The translations under genes were made by a program, and so were the position numbers. From assembly GCA_946407015.1 (NCBI GenBank), contig CAMJML010000006.1, forward strand, positions 116,862-180,861: 64,000 bases of DNA, given 5' to 3'. Every line of letters begins with the position of its first letter. The stretch's first letter is position 1. The notes under the pieces were generated by a model. That model did no database searches. It was not told the DNA's origin and saw nothing but the letters and a program-made list of their open reading frames with translations. Below are positions 14,438 to 23,650 of the stretch, one piece after another. The stretch is from an uncultured Selenomonadales bacterium (GTDB lineage Bacteria > Bacillota > Negativicutes > DSM-1736 > Dendrosporobacteraceae).

Positions 14438-14935
14438 ATGCCAAATAGAACGCGGTGGATTACCGAAATCGGATTATTGGCGGCTTTGATTACCGTCACG
14501 GGGGCCGTCAAACTGCCCGGGCTGATTCCGGGAACTGAATTTCAACTTTCGGCACCTTTAGCAGTGGCCATTTGTGCCGTATTTGGTTTTGTTAAATATA
14601 TTACCGCCGGAATTTTATCCAGTGTGATCGGGCTGGTGTTAGGGACGCAAAATTTCTTAAATGTCTTTATTGCCATGGTCTTTCGTGTCGTTGTCGGCCT
14701 TGTATTAAGTGTTTTTGGGACCTCCTGGCCGGTGATTGCCATTGCCGGTCCGGTTGGCTCAGCGGTTGCCCGGCTGGCCATGGGGGGGCTCTTAGGCAAA
14801 GCGGTCATTCCTTTGCTAGCGGCTGCGGTTCCGGGAATGGTCTATACGGCGGTGGCGGCTTGGCCACTCACTCTTATGCTGAAAAAAGTCAAAACCCAAA
14901 CCGAGAAGGTGCTTACTCATGCTTTACAGCGTTAG
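14438..14935 (+). CDS. Small polytopic membrane protein, ECF-transporter S-component-like, first gene of biotin operon
   Basis: 165 residues, almost entirely hydrophobic, with about five or six transmembrane segments. It starts ITEIGLLAALITVTGAVKLPG, a pattern typical of ECF S-components. ATG 14438 is preceded by GGAGGA at a suitable distance. It is not an obvious BioY: the BioY-type N-terminus and length differ. Its position under BirA control and its overlap of 17 bases with bioW suggest uptake of biotin, pimelate or a related precursor. No ECF energising module (A, A', T) is nearby, so it may share one or act alone. Confidence 0.65.
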   Translation: MPNRTRWITEIGLLAALITVTGAVKLPGLIPGTEFQLSAPLAVAICAVFGFVKYITAGILSSVIGLVLGTQNFLNVFIAMVFRVVVGLVLSVFGTSWPVIAIAGPVGSAVARLAMGGLLGKAVIPLLAAAVPGMVYTAVAAWPLTLMLKKVKTQTEKVLTHALQR

Positions 14936-15683
14936 AATGCGAGCCGCCCAAGGTGCTGCTCATGAAGCCGGGGGCCGGCATATTTCGGGCGCTGAGCGGA
15001 TGGTCAGTCAGGAGCAGATTGCTCCTTTGACGCAGAACATGCTGGAACGGGCTTTCACCCATAGCCGCGGACAAGCCGACTTTATCCATATTACGATTGA
15101 AAGCGTGCCGGCAGAGGCTATCCGCTTGCTGCCGTTACTGCCGATTACCACGGTGGATGCACCTGACGTTGAATCCGGAAGGCTGGCCGCCAAGGCGGCA
15201 TTAGCCGCAGCCGGGGTGGCCGGTAAAGCGGTAGAGGCCGGACTGGAACAGTTGCTGGCTCTTGGTGACAGCATGCGCGGAGCGATGCTGATTTGTGCCG
15301 AAACAGGCAGCAGGCTGGATGCTTCCGGCATGCGGGGCATCCGGGTATCGCGGATGGATATTGCCGACGATACGCAGTTTATCCGGTGGCTGTCCAGGCA
15401 GGGCTTTGGCAATATCCATATTCGTGAAGCGGTCGTGCTGGCCACTAAGGTTGTGTCTGCTCCGGGTATGATCGCTGAACTTTGCTGGTCGGATGACCCG
15501 GAATATACGGCAGGTTATGTGGCCTCCCCGCAAGGGTACATCCGTTTTCCCAAGCTCAAACCCTACGGCAGTCCACAAGGCGGCCGGTTGTTTTTTGTCC
15601 GGCCAGGCACTTCGGTTGAAGCGCTGACTGCGTATCTCGAAACACAGCCAGTGTTGGTCGCAGTACCCAAGGAGGCGGAATAA
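14919..15683 (+). CDS. bioW: 6-carboxyhexanoate-CoA ligase (pimeloyl-CoA synthetase)
   Basis: 254 residues of the BioW family. The N-terminal block YSVRMRAAQG and HISGAERMV and the C-terminal region with YIRFPKLKPYG and GGRLFFV are characteristic. It activates free pimelate with ATP and CoA to pimeloyl-CoA, the acyl donor for BioF. Use of BioW rather than BioC/BioH means pimelate comes from outside or another route. It overlaps the upstream membrane-protein gene, and its stop overlaps the bioF start by one base, so coupling is tight. Confidence 0.92.
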   Translation: MLYSVRMRAAQGAAHEAGGRHISGAERMVSQEQIAPLTQNMLERAFTHSRGQADFIHITIESVPAEAIRLLPLLPITTVDAPDVESGRLAAKAALAAAGVAGKAVEAGLEQLLALGDSMRGAMLICAETGSRLDASGMRGIRVSRMDIADDTQFIRWLSRQGFGNIHIREAVVLATKVVSAPGMIAELCWSDDPEYTAGYVASPQGYIRFPKLKPYGSPQGGRLFFVRPGTSVEALTAYLETQPVLVAVPKEAE

Positions 15684-16843
15684 TGGATTTTTTACAGGAC
15701 TATCTGACTGCGGTCAAGCAAAAAGACTTGTACCGCCGCAATCTAACTTATGAACCAATCGATGCGGCTCATGTCCGGTTTGACGGAAAAACCTACTTGA
15801 TGCTGGCTTCGAATAATTATCTGGGCCTGACGCATCATCCTGCCGTACAGCAGGCTGCTTGTAAGGCCATCAATCAATATGGCACCGGGTCGGGCGGCGC
15901 AAGGCTGACGACAGGCACCCATCCCGAATTTGCCGAACTGGAACGGGAATTGGCTGCCTTCAAAGGGGTGGAGGCTGTGCTTGTTTTTAATACCGGCTAT
16001 ATGGCCAATGTTGGCACCATCAGTGCCCTTATGGGGCCGGAGGATGTTATTTTCAGTGATGAACTCAATCATGCCAGCATTATTGACGGCTGCCGCCTGA
16101 CCAAAGCCCGCAGCGTAGTTTTTCGCCACTCGGATATGCAGCATTTGTCCCAGTGTCTGGCGCAAGCCCCGGAAAAAAGCCGCAAACTGATTGTCGTAGA
16201 CGGCGTCTTCAGCATGGATGGCGACATTGCTCCGCTACGGGATATTGTTGAGCTGGCTGAACAATATCAGGCTATGGTGATGGTTGATGACGCGCATGCC
16301 ACCGGTGTTTTGGGTCAAGGCAAGGGAACAGCGGCTCATTTTGGTTTAAAGGACCGTGTCCATATTCAGATGGGCACACTCAGCAAAGCTCTCGGGGCTG
16401 AAGGCGGCTATGTAGCCGGCAGCCGTCCGCTGATTGAATATCTAATCAATAAAGCCCGCAGCTATATTTTTTCCACAGCCTTATCACCGGCAACCATTGC
16501 CGCTGCGCGGGCGGCCTTATCCCTGATTGCTCAAGATCCGGCGATTGTTGCCAAGCTGCTCGATAATGCCGCCTTTATGCGCGCGGGTTTGCGGACAGCC
16601 GGCCTTCAGGTGGATGAAGGCGAAACCCCGATTATCCCGGTTATCGTTGGATCTGCTGCCACAGCGGTCAGGCTGGCAGATGAACTGCGGCAGGCTGGGC
16701 TGATCATTGCGGCCATCCGGCCACCCACTGTTCCCGAAGGCCAGAGCCGGTTAAGAATTACCGTTTCCGCCGCACATGACCAACAGGAATTAGGACAGGC
16801 TATCGAAAAAATTACCGCAGCCGCCAAACGGCTGGGTCTATAA
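15683..16843 (+). CDS. bioF: 8-amino-7-oxononanoate synthase
   Basis: 386 residues, the usual length for BioF. It is a fold-type I PLP enzyme with SNNYLGLTHHP, TGSGGARLTTGTHPEFAELE and VDDAHATGVLG. The PLP lysine is in GTLSKALGAEGGY, and AIRPPTVPEGQSRLRITVSA is near the end. It condenses pimeloyl-CoA with L-alanine. Close alternatives are KBL and ALAS, but the bioW/bioD/bioA neighbours decide for BioF. Confidence 0.95.
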   Translation: MDFLQDYLTAVKQKDLYRRNLTYEPIDAAHVRFDGKTYLMLASNNYLGLTHHPAVQQAACKAINQYGTGSGGARLTTGTHPEFAELERELAAFKGVEAVLVFNTGYMANVGTISALMGPEDVIFSDELNHASIIDGCRLTKARSVVFRHSDMQHLSQCLAQAPEKSRKLIVVDGVFSMDGDIAPLRDIVELAEQYQAMVMVDDAHATGVLGQGKGTAAHFGLKDRVHIQMGTLSKALGAEGGYVAGSRPLIEYLINKARSYIFSTALSPATIAAARAALSLIAQDPAIVAKLLDNAAFMRAGLRTAGLQVDEGETPIIPVIVGSAATAVRLADELRQAGLIIAAIRPPTVPEGQSRLRITVSAAHDQQELGQAIEKITAAAKRLGL

Positions 16844-16851
16844 AGAGGTGA

Positions 16852-17586
<735 letters not shown>

Positions 17587-17591
17587 GCGGT

Positions 17592-18971
17592 ATGAATGAA
17601 ATAGAACGGAAAGATAAACAGTATGTCTGGCATCCTTTTACGCAAATGAAAGGCTGGCTGGACAATCCACAAACGGTGATTGCCGATGCCCAAGGCATCA
17701 AACTGGTGGATACCGATGGGCGTGAATACTACGATGCGGTCTCGTCGCTATGGGTCAACATTCATGGCCATCGCCGGCCGGAAATTGACCAGGCTATTAT
17801 TGATCAGCTTGGCCGGGTGGCTCATAGTACGGCCCTGGGGCTGGCCAATATTCCGGCTGCCGAATATGCCGAGCAATTGGTCCGGGTAGCTCCGGAAGGG
17901 TTAACTAAAGTTTTTTATTCCGATGACGGTTCAACGGCGGTTGAAGTGGCTATCAAAATGGCTTTTCAGTATTGGCAGCATAAAGGCCGGGCCGCGAAAA
18001 AGCGGTTTGTTGCTTTAGAGCAGGCTTATCACGGCGATACAGTCGGTACGGTCAGTGTGGGTGGCATTGATCTGTTCCACCGGGTGTTTAAGCCGTTATT
18101 GTTTGAGCCGTTTCATATTCCTTCGCCTTCCTGTTATCACTGTAGGCTGGCCGAGAATCCCCAGACTTGTGGCCTGGCCTGTGCGCAGGCGCTGGAGGCT
18201 TTGCTGGCCGAGCATCATGAAGAAATTGCCGCTCTGGTCATTGAACCTTTGGTGCAGGCTGCTGCCGGGATGTTGATGTCGCCGCCGGGCTATTTGGCTA
18301 AAGTCAGGGAATTTACGCAAAAATATGAAGTACTCTTGATTGCGGACGAAGTGGCCACCGGCTTTGGCCGTACCGGTAAGCTGTTTGCCTGTGAAAATGA
18401 GGGCGTCAGCCCGGACCTGATGTGTCTGTCAAAAGGCATTACCGGCGGCTATCTGCCGCTGGCGGCTACTTTGACTACAGATGAGATTTATCAGGCTTTT
18501 CTGGGTGATATGGCGGAAAAGCGGACGTTTTATCATGGCCATTCTTATACGGCCAATCAACTGGGCTGTGCAGCCGCATTAGCCAGCTTGAAAATATTTG
18601 CCGACGAGCAGGTCATTGCGGGCCTAGAGCCTAAAATGGCGGCCATTAGCACAAAACTGGCCAAGCTGCGCAAGCAGGAGCATGTTGGGGATGCCCGGCA
18701 ATGCGGCATGATTGCCGGGATTGAATTAATGCAGGATAAAGAAAATAAAATCCCCTATCCATGGGATCAAACCACCGGAGCCAAAGTCTGCATGAAGGCC
18801 CGGGAGTACGGGATTTTTATCCGGCCGGTGGGGGATGTAGTCGTCTTTATGCCGCCATTATGCAGTACGGTGGCAGAAATCGAGCATATGCTGGAGATGG
18901 TGTACCGGTCGATTGATGAGGTCACCAGCCAGGGGAAAACGGCTGCCAGTGGCGGCGGAGCTCATTTTTAA
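17592..18971 (+). CDS. bioA: Adenosylmethionine-8-amino-7-oxononanoate aminotransferase
   Basis: 459 residues of the BioA aminotransferase class III family. The N-terminal WHPFTQMKGW and SSLWVNIHGHRRPEID, the cofactor-binding YSDDGSTAVEVAIKMA, IADEVATGFGRTG, and the PLP lysine in CLSKGITGGYLPLAA are all present. It transfers the amino group from SAM to make 7,8-diaminopelargonate. It is the last gene of the operon; bioB is absent here, so biotin synthase must lie elsewhere. Confidence 0.95.
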   Translation: MNEIERKDKQYVWHPFTQMKGWLDNPQTVIADAQGIKLVDTDGREYYDAVSSLWVNIHGHRRPEIDQAIIDQLGRVAHSTALGLANIPAAEYAEQLVRVAPEGLTKVFYSDDGSTAVEVAIKMAFQYWQHKGRAAKKRFVALEQAYHGDTVGTVSVGGIDLFHRVFKPLLFEPFHIPSPSCYHCRLAENPQTCGLACAQALEALLAEHHEEIAALVIEPLVQAAAGMLMSPPGYLAKVREFTQKYEVLLIADEVATGFGRTGKLFACENEGVSPDLMCLSKGITGGYLPLAATLTTDEIYQAFLGDMAEKRTFYHGHSYTANQLGCAAALASLKIFADEQVIAGLEPKMAAISTKLAKLRKQEHVGDARQCGMIAGIELMQDKENKIPYPWDQTTGAKVCMKAREYGIFIRPVGDVVVFMPPLCSTVAEIEHMLEMVYRSIDEVTSQGKTAASGGGAHF

Positions 18972-18983
18972 CAGGTTTATTGC

Positions 18984-19012
18984 TTGACAAAACCATTCCC
19001 GTCAAGTAATAT
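18984..19012 (+). promoter_or_regulatory. Promoter with embedded inverted repeat upstream of the ATP-grasp cassette
   Basis: TTGACA (18984-18989) and TAATAT (19007-19012) have a 17-base spacer. CTTGAC (18983-18988) and GTCAAG (19001-19006) form an inverted repeat that fills the -35 and the spacer, a natural repressor site. Confidence 0.62.
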
Positions 19013-19054
19013 TTTGGTATAATTTGTTTGGCAAATCTAATTTCAGTCACAGTT

Positions 19055-19091
19055 GACTTCACAAGGCTCTTGCTTTGTGAAGTTTTTTATT
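19055..19091 (+). terminator. Intrinsic terminator between promoter and ATP-grasp gene (also ends the bio operon)
   Basis: ACTTCACAA pairs with TTGTGAAGT and is followed by TTTTTATTTATTTT. It stops bioA read-through. Because a promoter lies upstream of it at 18984, it also ends a short RNA of about 70 bases or acts as an attenuator. From 19092 to 19270 I see no further feature. Confidence 0.75.
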
Positions 19092-19276
19092 TATTTTCAG
19101 CGCTGTTTCATCGATGCCTGAAGCCGTTTTCTTGAACAGAAGCCGTGACGAGGGTGAATGGCCCGAGTTTAGGCTAAATTTGGCTTACATGTTCCACCCA
19201 ATTGGAGCATATGTGTATAAATGTGTTGGTGCTGGAAGGCTGATACAGGACTAATCCGAGTAAGGGGTTGAAAGGC

Positions 19277-20719
19277 ATGTTCAGAAACTATTCCATTTCT
19301 CCTGAGTATTACGATGAAATGTTTGAAAACAGCGGCAATGTACGCGGTCACTATTCCGGGATTTATTCCCGTTTATTACAAATGAACAGCAGGCAGCTGT
19401 CTGAACGCCATCAGGCCATTTACCGGCAGATGATCAAACAGGGAATCACCTTTACGCTTTATAGCGGCAACGATCAGGAAATGCTGGAGCGGACCATTCC
19501 TTTTGACCCCATTCCGCGCATTGTGTCCGCCCAGGAATGGGAGATTATCGAAAGCGGTGTGATTCAACGGGTTAAGGCGCTCAACTGCTTTTTGCGGGAT
19601 ATCTATCATGAACAGCGGGTACTCAAAGATGGAGTGGTTCCCCGCAGCATGATTGTGGCCAATGCCTATTTCCGTCCTGAAATGATGCATATGGAGGTCC
19701 CAGGGGGTGTTTACATCCCGTTTTCCGGCATTGACCTTATCCGGGATGAACATGGCTTTTATTATGTGCTGGAAGATAACCTGCGGACGCCCTCCGGGAT
19801 ATCCTATCTATATAAAAACCGGCTGCTCATGCGGCAGCTCTTTCCGGAGCTTTTTACCCAATACAATATCCGCAGCCTGTCTCAAGGACTGAATCAATTT
19901 TTGGCCGCCTTACGCAGCCTGGCTCCCGATCATAAAGCCAATCCGCGGGTGGTCCTATTGACACCGGGAAGTTATAATTCGGCTTATTTTGAACATACCT
20001 TTTTGGCCCGGGAAATGGGCATTGATCTGGTTGAAGGCCAGGACTTAAAAATTGTAAATCACAAAGTCTATATGAAGACTTTGCAAGGCTTGCAGCAGGT
20101 CGATGTTATTTACCGCCGCATTGATGATGACTTTTTAGATCCGGTTTGCTTCCGGTCGGATTCGGTCATTGGCGTTCCTGGTCTGATGAGTGCTTACCGG
20201 GCTGGAAATGTGGCCATTGCCAATGCCCCCGGCACAGGGGTCGCTGACGATAAAGCCATTTATTCCTTTGTTCCTGAGCTCATTCGCTATTACTTAGGGG
20301 AAAAGCCGATCTTGCAGAATGTTCCGACCTATCTGGTTGAAAATGCTGGTCAGAGGGAATATGTACTGGCTAATTTACCGAAAATGGTGGTAAAAGAAAC
20401 TTCGCTCTCCGGCGGCTATGGCATGCTGATCGGGCCTCATGCCGGTGAGCAGGAACGGGCGGAATTCGCGGCTAAGATCAGGCAAACACCGGAACGCTAT
20501 ATTGCTCAGCCGACCATTCGTTTATCACGGGTTCCTTGTATTACGAATGAGGGCCTGGCACCCCGGCACGTCGATCTCCGGCCTTATGTGGTGATGGGGG
20601 CGGGGCAGCCGGTCCAGGTTGTACCCGGTGGCTTAACCCGCGTGGCCTTGAAGCATGGCTCGCTGGTTGTAAACTCGTCGCAAGGCGGAGGCAGTAAAGA
20701 CACGTGGGTTTTAGCCTAA
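19277..20719 (+). CDS. Circularly permuted type 2 ATP-grasp protein (DUF404/DUF407)
   Basis: 480 residues from ATG 19277, with AAGGGG nine bases upstream; an in-frame TTG at 19268 is an alternative. Family features include YYDEMF near the start, VPRSMIVANAYFRPEMM, the YYVLEDNLRTPSGISY block, LTPGSYNSAYFEH, VYRRIDDDFLDP, and VVKETSLSGGYGM near the end. The family is predicted to form peptide-like amide bonds with ATP. It opens a three-gene cassette with an alpha-E protein and a transglutaminase, a conserved grouping thought to make and remodel a small peptide or peptide tag. No substrate is established. Confidence 0.9.
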   Translation: MFRNYSISPEYYDEMFENSGNVRGHYSGIYSRLLQMNSRQLSERHQAIYRQMIKQGITFTLYSGNDQEMLERTIPFDPIPRIVSAQEWEIIESGVIQRVKALNCFLRDIYHEQRVLKDGVVPRSMIVANAYFRPEMMHMEVPGGVYIPFSGIDLIRDEHGFYYVLEDNLRTPSGISYLYKNRLLMRQLFPELFTQYNIRSLSQGLNQFLAALRSLAPDHKANPRVVLLTPGSYNSAYFEHTFLAREMGIDLVEGQDLKIVNHKVYMKTLQGLQQVDVIYRRIDDDFLDPVCFRSDSVIGVPGLMSAYRAGNVAIANAPGTGVADDKAIYSFVPELIRYYLGEKPILQNVPTYLVENAGQREYVLANLPKMVVKETSLSGGYGMLIGPHAGEQERAEFAAKIRQTPERYIAQPTIRLSRVPCITNEGLAPRHVDLRPYVVMGAGQPVQVVPGGLTRVALKHGSLVVNSSQGGGSKDTWVLA

Positions 20720-20779
20720 AACAGGGGGACTTTATTGGCAGCAGCAGCAGGATGTTCGTTGTAAAGGGGGGGATTGGCG

Positions 20780-21745
20780 ATGATGAGCCGTACTGCCGAA
20801 ACCATTTACTGGCTGGGCCGGTATATGGAGAGAATAGAAAATCATGCCCGCCTGATTAATACTTGTTTTCATGATTATCATGAATGGTCAGGCTGTGAAA
20901 CTGAGCGGCGTCTGCATTGGCAGCAACTGCTGCATATTCTGGGGGAAACCGATGCCTATGTGGAACGGTCGGATTTAAGCGGCGAACAAGGCTTATTGTA
21001 TTATTTGACGCTTGACGATAAACAGCCTAACTCGATTTTGAACTGCCTGTCCAAAGCCCGCCAGAATGCCCGCTCTATTCGCGAGCGGATTCCGGATTTT
21101 TTGTGGGAGTCGGTCAACGAGACTTATCACTGGCTGAAAGGTCAGGATCCCATCAGCTTTTCAACGGTTCCGCCTTATCTGTTTTATCAGCACATTAAAG
21201 AAAAGGCAGCCTTGTTTTTCGGCATCGTCGATTCCAGCATGCTGCGGCAATCCGAGTGGCATATGCTGCACTGCGGCCGTTATGTCGAACGGGCCGAGAA
21301 TATGGTCCGAATCCTGCGGCTGATTGTCGACCAATATCAAAAAAAGGTTCAGAGCACAAACCCTTCGGCAAGTTATCAGTATCTGATCACCGGCTTAAGG
21401 GCTGTTGACGGACTGGAAGGGTTCCGCAAGTTTCATGCAGCCGATATGAGTATGGCCAATGTATTTTGTTTCTTAATGATCAATGAAATATTTCCTCGCT
21501 CGGTATTATTTTCTTTACTGTTGCTGGAGCAGCATTTAACTATTATGAAAATGAGTGAAAAAGATTTTGAAACCAGTGCCAGTAAACCCTTTCGCATGGT
21601 TAAAAAGCTGCAGGGTTCGCTGTTGGACTTCAGTGATGATTTGACAGATACCAGCCAAATGGAGGCTTTCTTGCAAAATTTACTGATCTCCTATAACCAG
21701 TTAGGCCGGGAGTTTTCCAAGAGCTTTTTCTGCGAGGAGGTTTAG
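20780..21745 (+). CDS. Alpha-E domain protein (DUF403)
   Basis: About 321 residues, all-helical. It opens with MMSRTAETIYWLGRYMERIENHARLI, the hallmark of the alpha-E family, and has HCGRYVERAENMVRILR in the middle. GGGGGG precedes the ATG. Function is unknown, but it almost always accompanies the circularly permuted ATP-grasp protein and is proposed to be its partner. It lies 60 bases after the ATP-grasp gene and 5 bases before the transglutaminase gene. Confidence 0.88.
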   Translation: MMSRTAETIYWLGRYMERIENHARLINTCFHDYHEWSGCETERRLHWQQLLHILGETDAYVERSDLSGEQGLLYYLTLDDKQPNSILNCLSKARQNARSIRERIPDFLWESVNETYHWLKGQDPISFSTVPPYLFYQHIKEKAALFFGIVDSSMLRQSEWHMLHCGRYVERAENMVRILRLIVDQYQKKVQSTNPSASYQYLITGLRAVDGLEGFRKFHAADMSMANVFCFLMINEIFPRSVLFSLLLLEQHLTIMKMSEKDFETSASKPFRMVKKLQGSLLDFSDDLTDTSQMEAFLQNLLISYNQLGREFSKSFFCEEV

Positions 21746-21750
21746 CGGCC

Positions 21751-22716
21751 ATGAAACTGGAGATCAATCACACCACACGCTATAGCTATTTCGATGATGT
21801 GACCGATAGTATCAATGAAGTGCGTCTAACGCCACGCACCAATTACCGTCAGGCTTGTTATCATCATTCAATTGTCACCGATCCGTTAACCAGCTTGTTT
21901 TCTTATGAAGATTTTTTTGGTAACCGGGTTTATTCGTTTTCGGTCACCAAACCGCATAAAGAGCTTACCATTAAGACTCATTCCATTGTCGTTACCCAGG
22001 AGCAGGAGCCAAAGTCTGAAAGCATGCTGTTGTTGACCGACGAGCTGGCAATGCTGCGGGATGCGCGCTTTAAAAATCGTTACGCTGAATTTTTACAGGC
22101 AACCGCTTATGTTGATTTAAATGCCTCAATTCGTGAATATGCCGGTGAAGTGGCTAATATTACGCAAGTGGGCAGTGTTTATGACACCGTTCGTGGTGTA
22201 ACGGCCCGGATTTATCAGGATTTTTCTTATCAGCCTGGTGCCACCAGTTTGGCCACCACAGCCAAAGATACGCTTAGCCTGAAACGAGGGGTATGCCAGG
22301 ATTTCGCCCATTTGATGCTGGCACTCTGCCGGGTCCAGGGAATTCCCGCCCGTTATATCAGCGGCTATCATTTTGTCGGTGATTTGCAGGGCGGACATGC
22401 TGATTTCAAGCAGGCCTCCCATGCCTGGGTTGAAGCTTTTATTCCGGGGATCGGCTGGCTTGGTTTTGATCCAACCAACAATGGGACCATGAACTGGCGC
22501 TATGTGAAGCTCGGCCACGGCCGCGATTATAACGATATCGTTCCCATCAAAGGGGTTTATAGCGGAGCCGGCTGTTCCAAGATGGAAGTCATCGTGGATG
22601 TCCGGAAAATTGAGGATGAAACCTGTTTGTCTCAGAGTGTGAGTACCGGTGACAGTAATCTGCGTGCTTATCAGGCTGGGCCGGCGACCAGGGCAATAGC
22701 GGAAGCAGCCCAGTAG
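21751..22716 (+). CDS. Transglutaminase-like cysteine peptidase of the ATP-grasp cassette
   Basis: 321 residues. An N-terminal beta domain (about 1-100, with TTRYSYFDDVTDSINEVRLTPR) is followed by a transglutaminase core. The catalytic Cys lies in LKRGVCQDFAHLMLALCR, the His in SHAWVEAFIPGIGW and the Asp in GFDPTNN. It is probably a cytoplasmic protease or amidase acting on the product of the ATP-grasp/alpha-E pair. AGGAGG overlaps the preceding stop, so translation is coupled. Confidence 0.9.
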   Translation: MKLEINHTTRYSYFDDVTDSINEVRLTPRTNYRQACYHHSIVTDPLTSLFSYEDFFGNRVYSFSVTKPHKELTIKTHSIVVTQEQEPKSESMLLLTDELAMLRDARFKNRYAEFLQATAYVDLNASIREYAGEVANITQVGSVYDTVRGVTARIYQDFSYQPGATSLATTAKDTLSLKRGVCQDFAHLMLALCRVQGIPARYISGYHFVGDLQGGHADFKQASHAWVEAFIPGIGWLGFDPTNNGTMNWRYVKLGHGRDYNDIVPIKGVYSGAGCSKMEVIVDVRKIEDETCLSQSVSTGDSNLRAYQAGPATRAIAEAAQ

Positions 22717-22740
22717 CTGCTGTTTGTTTAGTGAAAGTCG

Positions 22741-22775
22741 AGTCAGCAGCAATAGGATTGCTGCTGATTCTTTTG
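22741..22775 (+). terminator. Intrinsic terminator of the ATP-grasp cassette
   Basis: AGTCAGCAGCAAT pairs with ATTGCTGCTGATT and is followed by CTTTT. Confidence 0.75.
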
Positions 22776-22922
22776 GTTATATTAAGGATGGTGTTTGCTT
22801 TTGACAGATGATCCGAATTTGATGATGATACTAAAGGATCAGCGGGATTGAAAAGACTAAAAGGATTTTGCCGTAGCAAGCGTGAAAATAATCATATTGG
22901 GAAAAGAGGGGGCGGTTTTACT

Positions 22923-23606
22923 TTGAAGATATTATTCTGGGATATTGACGGCACAATCATGCGGACAGCCAAGGCCGGTTTGTTTGCCTTTGAACAGGCT
23001 GTGAGTGAATTTTATTGCCGGGAAATAGATTTTGCCAAGATCACCACCAGTGGCATGACCGATAACCACATTGCGGCACAAGTGATTGAACATATTGGGG
23101 AAGGACAAGCCTCAAATGAGGACATCCACAAACTGACCAGACGGTATGAGGAGCTTTTGCCGGTGTTTTTAGCGGAACGCGGGGGCTATATATTGCCTTC
23201 AGTCAAGGAAATCCTGGCCGCATTGCATCAGAAGGAAGAATACGTCCAGTTATTGCTTACAGGCAATAGCCGCTGCGGGGCGGAAATAAAACTGAAGCAT
23301 TATGGTTTGGATCAATATTTTGATTTTGAAGCCAGTGCCTTTTGCGGTCATCATCTCGACCGTCATGATATTGCCAAATTTGCACTTAAATCGGTTTCCG
23401 AGCGATATCCTCATGTCACGATGGAAGACATCTTCGTGATCGGAGATACTCCCAATGACATTAACTGTGGCAAGTCGATTGGGGCCAAGACCATTGCGGT
23501 AGCAACCGGCAACTATTCTTATCAGCAATTGGCCGAGTACTCCCCGTGGTGGGTGGTAGAAAAACTGCCCATGCCGCAAGAGTTTATTGCCAAACTGGCC
23601 GAGTGA
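22923..23606 (+). CDS. HAD-superfamily phosphatase
   Basis: 227 residues from TTG 22923, with an AGAGGGGG ribosome site; an upstream in-frame start at 22848 would add a non-HAD tail. HAD motifs: I WDIDGTIM, II LLLTGNS, IV VIGDTPNDINC. The helical cap between I and II is of the phosphoglycolate-phosphatase type. It is probably a small-molecule phosphate hydrolase; the substrate is unknown. TTGACA at 22801 suggests its own promoter. Confidence 0.85.
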   Translation: MKILFWDIDGTIMRTAKAGLFAFEQAVSEFYCREIDFAKITTSGMTDNHIAAQVIEHIGEGQASNEDIHKLTRRYEELLPVFLAERGGYILPSVKEILAALHQKEEYVQLLLTGNSRCGAEIKLKHYGLDQYFDFEASAFCGHHLDRHDIAKFALKSVSERYPHVTMEDIFVIGDTPNDINCGKSIGAKTIAVATGNYSYQQLAEYSPWWVVEKLPMPQEFIAKLAE

Positions 23607-23610
23607 AGAC

Positions 23611-23648
23611 AAAAAAAGCATCCGGATTGAATATCCGGATGCTTTTTT
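23611..23648. terminator. Bidirectional terminator between HAD and radical SAM genes
   Basis: AAAGCATCCGGA pairs with TCCGGATGCTTT and is flanked by A- and T-runs on both sides. Confidence 0.85.
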
Positions 23649-23650
23649 GA

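Noticed and set aside
22126..22752. 208-codon ORF opposite the transglutaminase gene
   Set aside because: Antisense shadow; the sense frame has the complete catalytic triad.
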